Assembly: GCA_003427395.1 (NCBI GenBank)
Contig: BFEA01000150.1
Span: 689,489-718,061 of the forward strand
DNA from: Chara braunii
Taxonomy: Eukaryota; Streptophyta; Charophyceae; Charales; Characeae
Reading direction: 5' to 3'
Length of the DNA stretch: 28,573 nt
Part shown: positions 7,367-16,850 of the stretch, in pieces
Layout: each line of letters opens with the position of its first letter
How positions within the stretch are numbered: the stretch's first letter is position 1
Notes under the pieces: generated by a model
What the model saw: the letters and a program-made list of their open reading frames with translations, nothing else
Database searches by the model: none
What the model was told of the DNA's origin: nothing
Position numbers and translations under genes: made by a program

Positions 7367-7790
7367 TATAGGTGATAGGTGACAGTGATGGTTCATAAGA
7401 ATGCAACCTGTAGAACCTACTGCGATATTCCATGACGGACTCGACGGGTTTCTGGACTCGATCTTTAATCATAAAGAAGGCTTGTTCGGGGTGTATATAG
7501 TCAAATCGGTGCAAAAAGTACCTCGCGAAGGTCGGGATGTCCACCCAGGCGTAGGTGCTAAACCAATGGTGCGCATCCCCTCCCAATCGAGCGGGGATAT
7601 TGATCCTGGCTTCATCATTGTCATATTGCTGTGCACACAACGTAGCTAACCATGCCCCAGCCAAGTGATGGGTAGGATCAAATAGATACAAATCGGGCGG
7701 GGCTGGAGGTGCTCGGACTCAGATAGGTGGCGTGGGAATAGGTGCCCTGCCTTGCTGTACATTAGCGTTTTGTGCTTGTTTGGCGTTCAT
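7367..7790 (-). pseudogene. LTR retrotransposon Gag remnant
   Basis: On the minus strand an ATG at 7790-7788 opens a frame that meets an in-frame TGA (7721-7719) after 23 codons, then stays open past 7367. The part after the stop looks like the capsid region of Ty3/gypsy-type Gag (Retrotrans_gag): a leucine/alanine-rich start, the AxxWF-like segment GGDAHHWFSTYA, WVDIPTFARYFLHRFDYIHP, then a VESVMEYRSRFYRL segment. These match the family's usual W...F...F...RF...Y..RF spacing. The frame continues to 7026 but becomes low-complexity where a retroposon begins, so the C-terminus (zinc knuckle) and pol are absent. A matching primer binding site lies 155 bp upstream. The TGA falls in a context compatible with a CpG-to-TpG change, as in methylated transposons. 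Confidence 0.7.
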
Positions 7791-7944
7791 GTTGGCGACC
7801 TGTCGACCGGCTGACCTACTCCGAGTCACTATCGGATCGCGTCTTGGCGTGTTCCTCTGCCTAGGTCATCCTCGATTTAGGCTCGCCAGATCGGTCTACT
7901 TAGGGGGCCTACCCGCTTGGCAATCCTTGAGCTTGCCACGTGTC

Positions 7945-7957
7945 GGCTCCGATACCA
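7945..7957 (-). promoter_or_regulatory. Primer binding site for initiator tRNA-Met (LTR retrotransposon)
   Basis: On the minus strand this reads TGGTATCGGAGCC, one base from the TGGTATCAGAGCC commonly found just inside the 5' LTR of plant LTR retrotransposons. It lies upstream of the minus-strand gag remnant in the expected order (LTR, PBS, leader, gag). The LTR itself would occupy sequence to the right of 7958. Its outer end could not be identified because no second LTR is in the window. Confidence 0.6.
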
Positions 7958-9272
7958 ACCTCACGCCCAGCGCGACTTCCTGATCGGAGTGATGATGGGC
8001 CTGGAAGTGCGAAAAGGGGTGTGCCAAGGATTTTTGGAAAAGTGGGGGTGGAGTTCCAGGTCAGAACTGAGATCTCCTGTGCCAAGTTTCAGGGATATGA
8101 ACGTAAGTGGGTAGGCGAAGGACGAGGGTTTTGTTTAGGCCTCATGGAACGGAGCGGTCACCTCCATTGGTCCCGTCGTCTGGGATGGATTTGTATTCTG
8201 TGTACCGTTGGGATGCGATGGCTGTCCCGTTGGTACAACACTCGTCGTCGGCGGGTTTCGCAGATCTCAGAATCGGACGCGTTCGCTCTCAGCCGAAGGC
8301 TGTGCTTCCGTTGTTTAGCTTCCGAGCGGGTTCGCCGGATGAATTCCGATGCGCGGCAGGCGTGGTCTTGCAGGCACTCAGAACACTGGGGTTGTGGCCA
8401 GTAGGGGGCGAGTGCTCGCCAAGGGGCGATGGTGAAGCAGTGGAAGGGCAATAGACGGTGATAGGGAGGGAACTCTGTTTCCAGGATAACAATGCCGAGT
8501 TCAGTGACACGTGTATGGGCTGGGGCAGTCGGGGAAATGGGGAATATGTTCTAAGGCCCGCCCAATATCCCACTCGCAGATGTGCTCGGTTCCTGTATGG
8601 TACGGAAATTGTGGGAGCTCAGTCCTCGATCGTGCAAAAAGGCATGTGTGTTCCCAATATTCTCGGAACTCACGATCCCTCAGGCACTCATGGTCAGTGA
8701 TCAGGAAGGGAATTTTGACATTCATACTGCGGGGTGGGGTAGGAATCCATACATTCGAAGTGCTCGGCCGACAATTGGATCGGGGGCAGATCCTGTAGAC
8801 ACGCGTGTACGCAATGGCCTCCTGCGGCCGGGCGTACACGTGCGTGCACACGATATTCCTTCAATCAAGCTGGGAATTTTCACAACTTCCGGCACATGTG
8901 CATCGGCCCGTTAGATCGCCCAGAGGTGTCGCTGGTGGGCTCAGTGTGAAACAGACATCTAATCAACCGGCATGCTCATCCATATTACAGAAAAGAAAAA
9001 GAAGGGACGAGGAAACAACAAACACCCCGTGCATCAAAACATCCAGTTACTCACCGACCGGAGAACATACAAGGATCGAGTGTGGGCAATCAATCAATGA
9101 AGTTGGCAATCCAGCAGGAGGAGGAAGGGGCAGGAATAGGGACAGTCTTAATCATCCATCAATTTGCGAACGAAAGAAGGATCCGAGATAACCATGAACA
9201 AAAAGATGGCTTGCGCCATGCATCAAAATTACACAGAAGAGTCGAAGAAAAGCACCATTCCAACACCTCCCA

Positions 9273-9275
<3 letters not shown>
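7958..9275. other. Probable decayed 5' LTR and flank; no gene seen
   Basis: By position, the part adjoining the primer binding site should be LTR of the minus-strand element. The segment is GC-balanced, with several overlapping open frames of 80-150 codons that show no recognisable domain and conflict with one another. No TATA box or matching LTR was identified. Confidence 0.3.

Positions 9276-9310
<35 letters not shown>
9276..9310. repeat. (CT)n microsatellite
   Basis: A near-perfect CT dinucleotide run of about 17 units. Confidence 0.95.
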
Positions 9311-9312
<2 letters not shown>

Positions 9313-10384
9313 ACCATCCTGATGCGGGCAGTCCGTCGCCTCACACCTACTGCTTACACAGAGTTGTCACCCCGCTTAGTCTGAACATGCAAGCCAGGTT
9401 CGCCCGTGTGCCACAGTCCTTCGCAGCCAGTTAACCCCGCATACCCAGCACCAGCCCGTCGGATCGCCCAACTCCTTACTGACCGTCCTTCTCCTGCCTG
9501 TTAGCCGTTCCTCTTGACCGCTTTACTCCAAAGTTGATTAGAGAGCGAGTTAATCGCGCCTGCAAAATTTATAGCATGAGTGTCCGCGTGAGATACCTGG
9601 GATTGTGCCTGAGTGGGAGGGAAGGAGAAGGAAGGAAGTGCCGACGACTGCATGGCCGGGCCGCGGCATGGGGGACGTAGCCACTCTCCACGCATCGATC
9701 CAGTCATGCATCGTTCAGGCCAATAAGATCGAGGAAAATATGCGCGCGCAGGGGTGCGACGAAGATATCAAGAAGGAGAAGATTACAGTTATATTTGCGC
9801 TCTGCCAAGAAGAGAAGTACAGTTACACTTGAGATTAAGGCACGGAGAAGCCAGAGCACAGACCCTGGCGCGGCAGGGCGCGCGCAAGCAAGAAGCACCG
9901 TGCAGTTGCAGGCAAAATTACGATGCACCCAAATTCCTAGCCTAATTCAAGTCTTAATTGCAAAAAGAAATTCGATAAAAGAAATTCTGAGAACCCGCAT
10001 GGGCTCGACATCAGCTGAAAATTCAAAAGAATTCCCGTGCGCGACGATCGAGCCAAAATACCCCAGACTCACAGCAGAACAAGAAAGAAGCTATGGCAAC
10101 AGTTATTTTCCGTGCTCGCTAAGGTGCGATCAACTACCAACCGTCGTGGGGCCATCCCTTTTTCCAAAAGACGAGGGCATTCGTGTAATCGGGCGGGGCC
10201 CTCTCAATCAACCCCCGAAGTATCGTCGCACAGAAAATCGCACGTCTACGGAAAACAGATCGTCACAGGGCAACCTAAAAAAAAAACAAAAAAGGAAGTA
10301 GGATTAGGGGCATGCTGGCCACCTGGATTCCTTTGTTTCTCTTGTTGGGGGACCAGATGAATGTACGACAACATCAGACCAATG

Positions 10385-10390
<6 letters not shown>
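9311..10390 (+). other. No secure gene; unassigned open frames upstream of the GRIM-19 exon
   Basis: A frame starting at 9670 (MGDVATLHASIQSCIVQ, then an acidic/basic helical stretch, stop at 9830-9832) and a 168-codon frame at 9795-10301 are open but unrecognised. Both lie upstream of the GRIM-19 terminal exon on the same strand and could be intronic, or other exons I cannot identify. I looked in this region for the conserved plant GRIM-19 upstream motifs (PPPGGFAPVRYARR and RRALKEEKYAARR) and did not find them. Confidence 0.3.
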
Positions 10391-10437
<47 letters not shown>

Positions 10438-10443
10438 ACACAC
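10386..10443. repeat. (CT)n(CA)n microsatellite
   Basis: A short CT run passes into about 22 CA units, just upstream of the GRIM-19 exon and probably within its preceding intron. Confidence 0.95.
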
Positions 10444-10529
10444 ATGGATTGTATCACTGACATGCCAGAGGAAAGAATGTTGAATGTATTGCTGCAAAAT
10501 CAAATTCATCTCCAATTTTCCTTTTTCTT

Positions 10530-10540
10530 CAATTTGACAG
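10530..10540 (+). promoter_or_regulatory. 3' splice site before the GRIM-19 terminal exon
   Basis: A pyrimidine tract (TTTTCCTTTTTCTTC) leads into AATTTGACAG at 10531-10540. Splicing here leaves one base (G) as the third position of a split codon. The family has Arg at that place, which fits an upstream exon ending in CG or AG. Confidence 0.7.
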
Positions 10541-10685
10541 GTACGCGAAGGCCCGGCAGAAGGCGCTTGCTGAAGAAGAAAAGATAATGCAGAATGTGCC
10601 TGGTTGGAAGGTGGGAGAGAGTGTATACAATTCAGGGAGATGGGCTCCCCCTGCGACTGGGAGGCTGATCCTGGGGACGAACTAG
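10541..10685 (+). CDS. GRIM-19 / NDUFA13 homologue, terminal exon (complex I accessory subunit)
   Basis: This exon encodes the last 47 residues of the GRIM-19/NDUFA13 family, an accessory subunit of mitochondrial respiratory complex I anchored in the inner membrane by an N-terminal helix. After the split Arg codon it reads YAKARQKALAEEEKIM, then the family signature VPGWKVGESVYNSGRW and PPATG, then seven more residues and TAG. The plant protein also has seven residues between PPATG and its stop, so the C-terminal length fits exactly although those residues (RLILGTN) differ from the usual ELRPEVW-like end. VYNSGRW is the plant-type form; animals have VFHTTRW. A full protein is about 140 residues, so roughly two-thirds must lie in upstream exons not found here. 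I cannot exclude a duplicated exon or pseudogene fragment, but there is no frameshift or stop and the splice acceptor is good. Confidence 0.85.
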
Positions 10686-10730
10686 AGTAGCGGCACTGAA
10701 GGGGGATGGCTTGCCCTTGGCGATCGAAGG

Positions 10731-10740
10731 CAAGGTGAGT
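10731..10740 (+). promoter_or_regulatory. Strong 5' splice donor downstream of the GRIM-19 stop
   Basis: CAAG/GTGAGT matches the donor consensus and lies 49 nt after the TAG. It may define a 3'-UTR intron; at this spacing the stop would sit at about the limit at which nonsense-mediated decay is usually triggered. It could also be a chance match. Confidence 0.4.
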
Positions 10741-10906
10741 CATTTCTGCTTGGAGTGAGTATAATGCTTTTACATGTACAGGGGACATATCTATGGTTGT
10801 TCTTTGGAATTTTTACGATGGATGATGATGCCGGAAAGATTGCGAGCAGGTTATCCTTCAATGCTGGCTCTTGGTTATGGGCTCACGGACAGCATGCTTG
10901 GAAGAT

Positions 10907-11256
10907 CTACTGCATGGGCTGCATGGGTGGCCGCCTTATTTCCCACGGAGTCGAGAGATGCACGGCAACAAATCTCAAGAATGCGAGTCCTCCCCCCCTT
11001 GTCGAACCGATGACAGCATGCGATGATGATCTATTGCATTGGCTGCACGGGTGGCCGTCTTATTTCCCACGGAGGCGAGAGATACACAAAGAAAGATCTC
11101 AAGAATGCGAGTCCTCCCCCCCTTGTCGAACCGATGACAGCATGCGATGATGATCTATTGCATTGGCTGCACGGGTGGCCGTCTTATTTCCCACGGAGGC
11201 GAGAGATACACAAAGAAAGATCTCAAGAATGCGAGTCCTACCCCCCTTGTCGAACG
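10907..11256. repeat. 124-bp tandem repeat, about 2.8 copies
   Basis: Copies start at 10907, 11031 and 11155 with a constant 124-bp period. Each has CTATTGCATTGGCTGCACGGG, TGGCCGTCTTATTTCCCACGG, GAGAGATACACAAAGAAAGA and TCAAGAATGCGAGTCCT followed by a C run. Copies 2 and 3 are almost identical; copy 1 is more diverged. The period is not a multiple of 3, so the shared peptide-like frames are a by-product. It lies just downstream of the GRIM-19 exon, probably in 3'-UTR intron or intergenic space. Confidence 0.9.
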
Positions 11257-11930
11257 AGGCAAGCTCTGTAACTGCTTGATGTGAACNGGCCTGGATCATG
11301 TTGAGCAGGGTTGATGGCGTGCAGATCTGCTGCAGCTTCGGGACAGGGTTTGTCATCCTGGCTTCGGGGTTGTGTGGAAGTTAGTGGAACCGTTGGTCCC
11401 AGAAAATGGGGCTATGTTTGAGGGTGAGAGTTCAAGCCGCGTAGTTGCATGTCGTTGTCAAGTGTTCTTCGCGGACGTGGTGGTCCCGGCCTCTGCGGTG
11501 ACTGCGGTGCCCGTTTTGCCGCCTTCCAGATGAGCGGGGACTGCATTTGTTCGTGTTCTTCGGTGTGGATTGGGAGGCTTGTGTTTGCAACATCGATTAA
11601 CGCAATTAACATTTTGTTCTGGTGAGCATGGTGTGAAACACGTAGGATTGGTATCTTCCCTCCGATGCGATGAACCTGCATATGGGTAAGGATTCTAAGG
11701 AGCAGTTGCTCTGGCTTTTCTCTGGAATGAGGATCGTCGTCTTGACTGATTGTGTGTGCTCCTTCAGCACAGGCACGTTGGACTCCTCTGCCGCTCGTCA
11801 GCGGGAAGGACTAGATGGGAGTTGTCTCTGAAGTCGGTGGTGGTCGGAGTTGCTGATTCATTGTGAGCTCTCCTTTTCGGCAAAGAGGTGTATGCTTGGG
11901 CAGTGCCATGCCGTGCCAGGTGAGGATTAG

Positions 11931-11932
<2 letters not shown>
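11257..11932. other. No gene seen (one N at 11287)
   Basis: A stretch of unique-looking sequence with no recognisable coding motif. The N at 11287 has no duplicated flanks, so it is a single ambiguous base or a tiny gap. Confidence 0.4.

Positions 11933-12012
<80 letters not shown>
11933..12012. repeat. (GA)n microsatellite
   Basis: About 40 uninterrupted GA units, the longest simple dinucleotide array in the window. Confidence 0.95.
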
Positions 12013-12014
<2 letters not shown>

Positions 12015-12698
12015 TTAGCCTGCACAGTGGTGAACCGTAATGCTACTTCACAAAGAAGACAGGAAAATGAGATAGGTGGGATGCCACACACAATGTCCGC
12101 ATCCTGTGAAATCTGTTGTGTTTCCTGTTCTGTAATGTCAGCAATCAGTCATGTTGTCCGCATGTCAGTTTGGGTAACTGAGTTTCCACTCTTTGAATTC
12201 AAAGTTTGAACTCTCAGAAGTTTTACAATCGTATATATAGATACTAGATAGCGATATGTACTTTTTGCCTTTTTGAATGTGATGATGGCTGGACTTGTGT
12301 GGACGTAATCTTTAAGCGTTTGACTGGTGGTATTTCTGTAGTGAGCCTCCTTCCTTTTCGTCGTCTGCTGTCAGGTGTTCGTTGTCTTGAGTGCCTCATT
12401 CACTTCTGGCTGGTTGCACTCCTTCCACATCGTTGAAAGCGTCTGTGCAGTCGTTTCTTTGCCAAGTGCCGAAGTTGGTGGGCCGTTCTCTCTTTCTTTT
12501 GCGTCGTGCCTCATGTTTACGTGTAACGGTTTTACTTCTTTTTCCACTTCGGAGGGAGGGTATGTGTGTGGAAATGTACCACAATCCTCCCTCTTTGAGC
12601 AGTAATGTTCTCTTCGGAAGTTCAAATTATATTCAGACATCATTTTTGTCTTCCTTAGAGTGTCTCCACCAAACACAATCCAGCATTCTGTTTGCACT
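12013..12698. other. No gene seen
   Basis: T-rich sequence with short overlapping open frames on both strands between 12371 and 12711, none with a recognisable domain or splice context. Confidence 0.4.
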
Positions 12699-12742
12699 CA
12701 CTCAGAAGTAAAAGGGAACACACTCAGAAGTAAAAGGGAACA
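12699..12742. repeat. 22-bp tandem duplication
   Basis: CACTCAGAAGTAAAAGGGAA plus CA occurs twice in direct succession (12699-12720 and 12721-12742), identical in both copies. This indicates a recent duplication. Confidence 0.9.
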
Positions 12743-13110
12743 AGATAGGGTCTGGCTTCTCACAACTGCGCACCAACAGTGATGGTCTGATCAATTTGGA
12801 ATTTTGGAGGGTCTTTTTCTCCCCGTAGGCGTTTAATTATTATCTGTATCTGTATGACGTGCGCATTCCGTCGCAGCGTTGCCAATTGGCTGTGTCCGGG
12901 AACCTGTTACTTGGTTCTCCCCTAACCTTGCAAATCGTATGCGTAAGGTAGGGCATATGGTAGGCATACGACGATCTGCGTCTCCGTGGCGTGACGGTGC
13001 ACGGGTGTCTGCTGCACAACAATCTGGTATGGTCCGAAGGTCTTTGCGTGGGCAGGAACTCGAAACCGCCAGTACACGGTCCCAACCTTGCAGAAAATCG
13101 CCACCTACTC

Positions 13111-13176
13111 TGAAAGTTTTGCGCCTCGGGCTTACCGGACCACTGAAAGTTTTGCGCCTCGGGCTTACCGGACCAC
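13111..13176. repeat. 33-bp tandem duplication
   Basis: The unit TGAAAGTTTTGCGCCTCGGG plus CTTACCGGACCAC is repeated exactly (13111-13143 and 13144-13176). The period is 11 codons, so frames on both strands contain a duplicated peptide. No gene is recognised around it. Confidence 0.9.
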
Positions 13177-13330
13177 AATGTCTGGCGGCAGCGGCCAAAA
13201 AATAAAAACAGGTGTGCTGCTGACGGTTCGGCAAAAGCTTGCCGCGCAGTGGAGCGCCTGTACTGGTGGTGATTTAATGCTGTTGCCAGTCTGTCGGAAA
13301 TTGGAACCCCTTGTGTGAGGGTGGTAAGGG

Positions 13331-13397
13331 AAAAAAAAAANAAAAAAAAAAAAAAGAGAAAAAAAGAAAAACAAAGAAAAAAAAAAGAAAAAAAAAG
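13331..13397. repeat. A-rich tract with N at 13341
   Basis: A long A run with interspersed G and C, containing one N. It is followed by a GC-rich stretch (CAGCCGGGCCGCCGGGTCACC) similar to the retroposon bodies at 1081 and 19449. The N suggests an assembly join in the homopolymer. Confidence 0.6.
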
Positions 13398-13717
13398 GGT
13401 GGTGTTGTACGAGCACTGGTTGATTTGCATCCCAGCCGGGCCGCCGGGTCACCTTGTTTGCCCAGGCGGTCTGGGCGAGCAAGTAACAAAGCAAGGCTCC
13501 AGCGAAAACTGAAAACCCGAGAAATCCAAAGGAAACTATGATGTTATGTTTGCTTAAGCCACCACCACCTCCGAGCCTGTTTTTGCCGACCCTGAATTTC
13601 ACTGCGCACCGAGTTTTGCTGGGCCTGGGTCCCATTGTATTTTCTTTTCTGGTACTCGTTGGAAATCGGAAAAATAACAACAAAAAACAAAACAACGAAA
13701 GAGAAGGAGAAAAGCAA

Positions 13718-13960
13718 CGACGTTAGGGACGTGAAAGCAGCTGTATACAGAACATCGGGTACATGTGAGAGTATGCTCTGCCAAAGGACATTACTGCCCT
13801 CAGAAAAACACGGCAATAGCGAAAAAAAAGGTCAAAGGGTGTTACTGCCCTCAGCAAAACACGGCTGTAGGGAAAAGAAAAAAAAAAAGCAAAAACGACA
13901 ACAACTCTTTGGACGTAGAAGCAGCTGGATACAGAATCCTCAGTACACGTGCACCGTTGG
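13718..13960. repeat. Nested direct repeats
   Basis: GACGTGAAAGCAGCTGTATACAGAA at about 13729 recurs as GACGTAGAAGCAGCTGGATACAGAA near 13913. Between them, TTACTGCCCTCAG plus AAAACACGGC occurs at 13791 and 13842 (period 51 bp). The pattern is a short duplication nested inside a larger one. Confidence 0.7.
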
Positions 13961-14383
13961 TTGCAAGTGTCAGCCGTCTGGGGAAAGCGCCCGGCCTCGT
14001 TGGGAGGGCAGTGGGGCACTAAGACTAAATTAGAAGAAAAAAATAAAAAAACCCAAAAAAAACAAAAAACGAAACTATTGACCGTTCTGGGCAGATGCAT
14101 TCGTGGAGGCAATGCCGTGAGCACAACTCCTTCGTCGCTTTCCCCGACGTCCTTCATTTCAACCCTGCAGTTACTTCTTTTTTTTTTTTCCCCTCCAGTC
14201 GGGCCCATAAGGGCCTGATAAGGCCCAAATTTTTTCTTTTTGCCAACCCTTGCCCGGACCCCTGAACTTTGCGGTTGACGTCATTTCCCAAATGGGACTA
14301 CAGCTTGGAAAGGTAGTGGCGGTTTACGGCTCATATCCAACTTCTTAAGTTCTTACCAAATTTAAAAGGGGAAAAAAAGAGTT

Positions 14384-14441
14384 CTTTTTTTTTTTTGGCG
14401 CAGCTGGGCAAGTGCTTGTGGGCCACTCTGGTAACCTAGGT
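14384..14441 (-). mobile_element. GC-rich retroposon, truncated copy
   Basis: The T run at 14384-14396 is followed by GGCGCAGCTGGGCAAGTGC and GGGCCACTCTGGTAACCTAGG. The last block matches 1303-1323 (GGGCCACTCTGGTAGCCTAGG). The TTCTTACCAAATTTAAAAGG to its left also resembles 1231-1249, so homology extends beyond the GC-rich core. Confidence 0.55.
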
Positions 14442-14805
14442 GCCGAGTGAGTTGGATTTTTTATTTGCGTATCGGAGTTTATTGTGCCTCCTAATGAGTG
14501 GCATTATGAGCCATCCTCAGTGAGTCGAGGGGTTGTATGGGGGTATTGGGGGTGGGTATGGGGGTGTTGGCGGTGTTATTGGGGGTTATCGACTACCAGA
14601 ATATATTTTGCGGGGTGCCGCCGACCGCCGACCGGTAGGTGCCGACCAGCCGACCGGTCCGTCGGTCGACAGCCGACTAGTCAAGGGCCATTGACCGTCG
14701 GGGTCTGCAGCATTGTTCTATACATTCATTATCAGGGTGAGTTGCGTTCGGCGGAAGACGGTAGTAGTAGACAATGGTTGTCAATGTTGAAGGTAGTCTG
14801 TTACT
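14442..14805. other. No gene seen; G-rich and GCCGACC-rich repeats
   Basis: It contains TGGGGGTATTGGGGGTGGGTATGGGGGTG (about 14535-14565), with G runs spaced for possible G-quadruplex formation. A GCCGACCG-type short repeat follows at 14617-14680 (CCGCCGACCGCCGACCGG). No coding motif. Confidence 0.5.
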
Positions 14806-14811
14806 AGAGAC

Positions 14812-14828
14812 AAAAAAAAAAAAAAAAA
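14812..14828. repeat. A tract
   Basis: A 17-base A run, possibly a retroposon tail, with no recognised body. Confidence 0.6.
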
Positions 14829-15013
14829 CCCTATGAATGTGAAAAACTGTGTTCTGGTGGTGGTCGATTCCTTCCCTCTGTGCTATCTGTCACTTCACCA
14901 TGGCCGCTTTCTCGATCTGCCCCAGATCGAAGAGCCGAGGCTTTGTTAGCAAATGTAAAGCGGACCAATTGAATGTCAAGGAGAACCACAAGTGGGAGGA
15001 CAATTCTGAAACG

Positions 15014-15074
15014 GGGGGGGGGGGGGGGGGGGGGGGGAGAGAAGGAGAGAGAGAGAGTGAGAGAGAGAGAGAGA
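15014..15074. repeat. (G)n followed by (GA)n
   Basis: About 24 consecutive G residues, then an imperfect GA array. Such a G run is prone to sequencing and assembly length error and could form a quadruplex. Confidence 0.85.
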
Positions 15075-15601
15075 TGTCACCCCAGTGCATCCTGCCCGCC
15101 GCACCAGATTGCACGGCGCGTTTCTGTAAAATGGCTGGGAAACGTAGTGATGGTTAAAAGATACGAAAAAGCATAGGTTGTTGCCGGGTCCTCACTAGCT
15201 GTGTGCTGACCGTGGGCTCGTTCGACAGGGGGCAGTGCAAAAAGTTTCGAGTGCGCCCCGACTCCGGCGAGTTTTTGCGCTCGCAGTTGTCGATGATCAA
15301 CTGTGAAAAAATCAGGAACAGAGGTTCAGTGCTGATGTGCTCAGAAAAAGAAGCATTTAGAAAAAATCAAAGAATGAAATTGGGGAATTTGGGGCTAATG
15401 GCAAAAACAATTTTTGGCAGTGAATGTAACATATTTTTGTCCCTGCTTAACCTGGTACGCCCAAAGCTTCTTTGCCTCGGTGCTTCTGGGTAGGAGAAAT
15501 CGGTGGGTTCCCGGGAATCAGGACTCTGCGGCCCAGGGAAATCAAGCAAGTGTGAAGTCGCAAACTTATATTTGTGAACATTTTGGAGGCCCGGGGCTGC
15601 C

Positions 15602-15717
15602 GGGGCCTGGGTCCCACCTACCAACGTTAAGCTGGCCAGCAGTGTGTTTCCGAAAGCTTCGGAGACTCAGAGATAAGTGGGGCCTGGGTCCCACCTACCA
15701 ACGTTGAGCTGGCCAGC
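15602..15717. repeat. 39-bp direct repeat pair related to the 17.5-kb family
   Basis: GGGGCCTGGGTCCCACCTAC plus CAACGTTRAGCTGGCCAGC occurs at 15602-15640 and 15679-15717, 77 bp apart. Its reverse complement (AGCTCAACGTTGGTAGGTGG, then GACCCAGGCCCC) aligns with the 17.5-17.8 kb repeat (AGCTCAACGCTGCTAGTGGG, then ACTTGGCCCC), so both belong to one dispersed family. Confidence 0.7.
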
Positions 15718-16200
15718 GTCGGGTGTCGAAGCATATGCAGCAGGAGTTAACGGTTAGTCAGTGGAGATGTGGTTGTGATTGGTCAGACAGGAAATATGTT
15801 GACATCTATAAAAGAAAAGAAATCATTTCTGTCTTTATTGTTCCTCTTCTTCCTGAAAATCTTCGGAGAAAAAAATAATAATAGAAAAAGATCTTTGGAA
15901 AACGGGCTTGTCGTTTGACTAACTACCTCCCGAGTGGCAAGGCATTGTTGTCTCGTCCGTGGAAAGACGGTCTGACTACTGTCGGTGTCAGAATGCCGAT
16001 GGGGCGGCTGGTGTTCCTTTTGGGCCAAGGATGCACCCTTCACCGAACTCGTGTCTGCGTTCACTTAACAGAATAGTGAGGTGGAGTGTACAGTGCGAGG
16101 TAAGGTGGGTGTTTCATTCAGTCGGTCTCTGAGATACGGGATACTATCAATTTTATTTTTGAAAAAGACTCTCAAAAGATTTTATACTCCTTTAGAGCCA
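15718..16200. other. No gene seen
   Basis: A stretch with an A/T-rich centre (15815-15895) and no recognisable coding, RNA or repeat feature. Confidence 0.4.
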
Positions 16201-16310
16201 TTTGTTTTGATTTTTTTCATTATTTGTCATGTTCATTTTCACACCCAAAAGCGTGTCGCACCGTTGAATTAGAACAACTCAATGGCAAAGGTGGGATCCA
16301 GCCCGGACAG
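16200..16310. repeat. Dispersed repeat, paralogous to 17459-17575
   Basis: TTTTGATTTTTTTCATTATTTGTC, then GTGTCGCACCGTTGAATT, CAACTCAATG and GGGATCCAGCCC align in order with 17478-17560 (TTTGTTTTGACC, GTGTCGTACGGTTGAG, AACTCAACGATG, GGGACTTGAACCC). The shared right part looks like a tRNA T-arm region (see 17535-17576). Confidence 0.45.
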
Positions 16311-16606
16311 AAATGGCTGGCGCCACGAGCCAGAAGTAAAGTAATCGTGCATGCGCCAGTTCATTTTGGACTTGGCATGCAGCACAATTTCAGGACGAAA
16401 AAAAAACAGCCTCGGAGTTAGTGGTGGTTTAAACCAACAGTACTTCCTAAAGTCGTGCCCGTTAACAAGCCAGGATTTTAGGAAATGTCCGGGTCACTAT
16501 AGGAGCCCCCAAATTCATCTGAACACGGTTTATTCACCACGCTATGAAACAGGGCCGGGACCGGTTGGGGCCGGTCTCAACCAGCCCCGACCTTGTCTTG
16601 TAGTTT

Positions 16607-16850
16607 GGTGAGTGAATTCCCGTGGTGAGTGGTGGAGCAAGACGGCGTTTTGGTGTGAAAAGTCCCATGGTGGGACTTGTCACACCTTGGGAAAGTCGAG
16701 TTTGGTGAGTGGTGGAGCGAGACGGCGTTTTGGTGTGAAAAGTCCCACCATGGTGGTGAGTACCCACCGTCTCGATCCACCACTCACCACTCACCGTGGG
16801 GAGTACTCACAGCAGGAAAATCGAGTTTGGTGAGTGGTGACGCGAGGCCC
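16607..16850. repeat. Complex direct and inverted repeats (GTGAGTGGTGGAGC family)
   Basis: TTTGGTGAGTGGTGGAGCGA, then GACGGCGTTTTGGTGTGAAA and AGTCCCA, occurs at about 16625-16672 and 16702-16750, and TCGAGTTTGGTGAGTGGTG again at 16823. Between them the reverse complement appears (CCACCGTCTCGATCCACCAC, then TCACCACTCACC, 16765-16795). The block can fold on itself. It reads in different frames on both strands, so I do not treat it as coding. Confidence 0.75.

Noticed and set aside
9795-10301. 168-codon frame as a gene
   Set aside because: Basic low-complexity composition, no recognised motif, and an equally long competing frame. It may be intronic to GRIM-19.
10312-10788. Frames on both strands covering the GRIM-19 exon region
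   Set aside because: They lie in other phases and are built largely from the CA microsatellite and the antisense of the exon.
10755-11271. Frames over the 124-bp repeat
   Set aside because: The period is not a multiple of three, so apparent peptide repeats appear in several phases by necessity.
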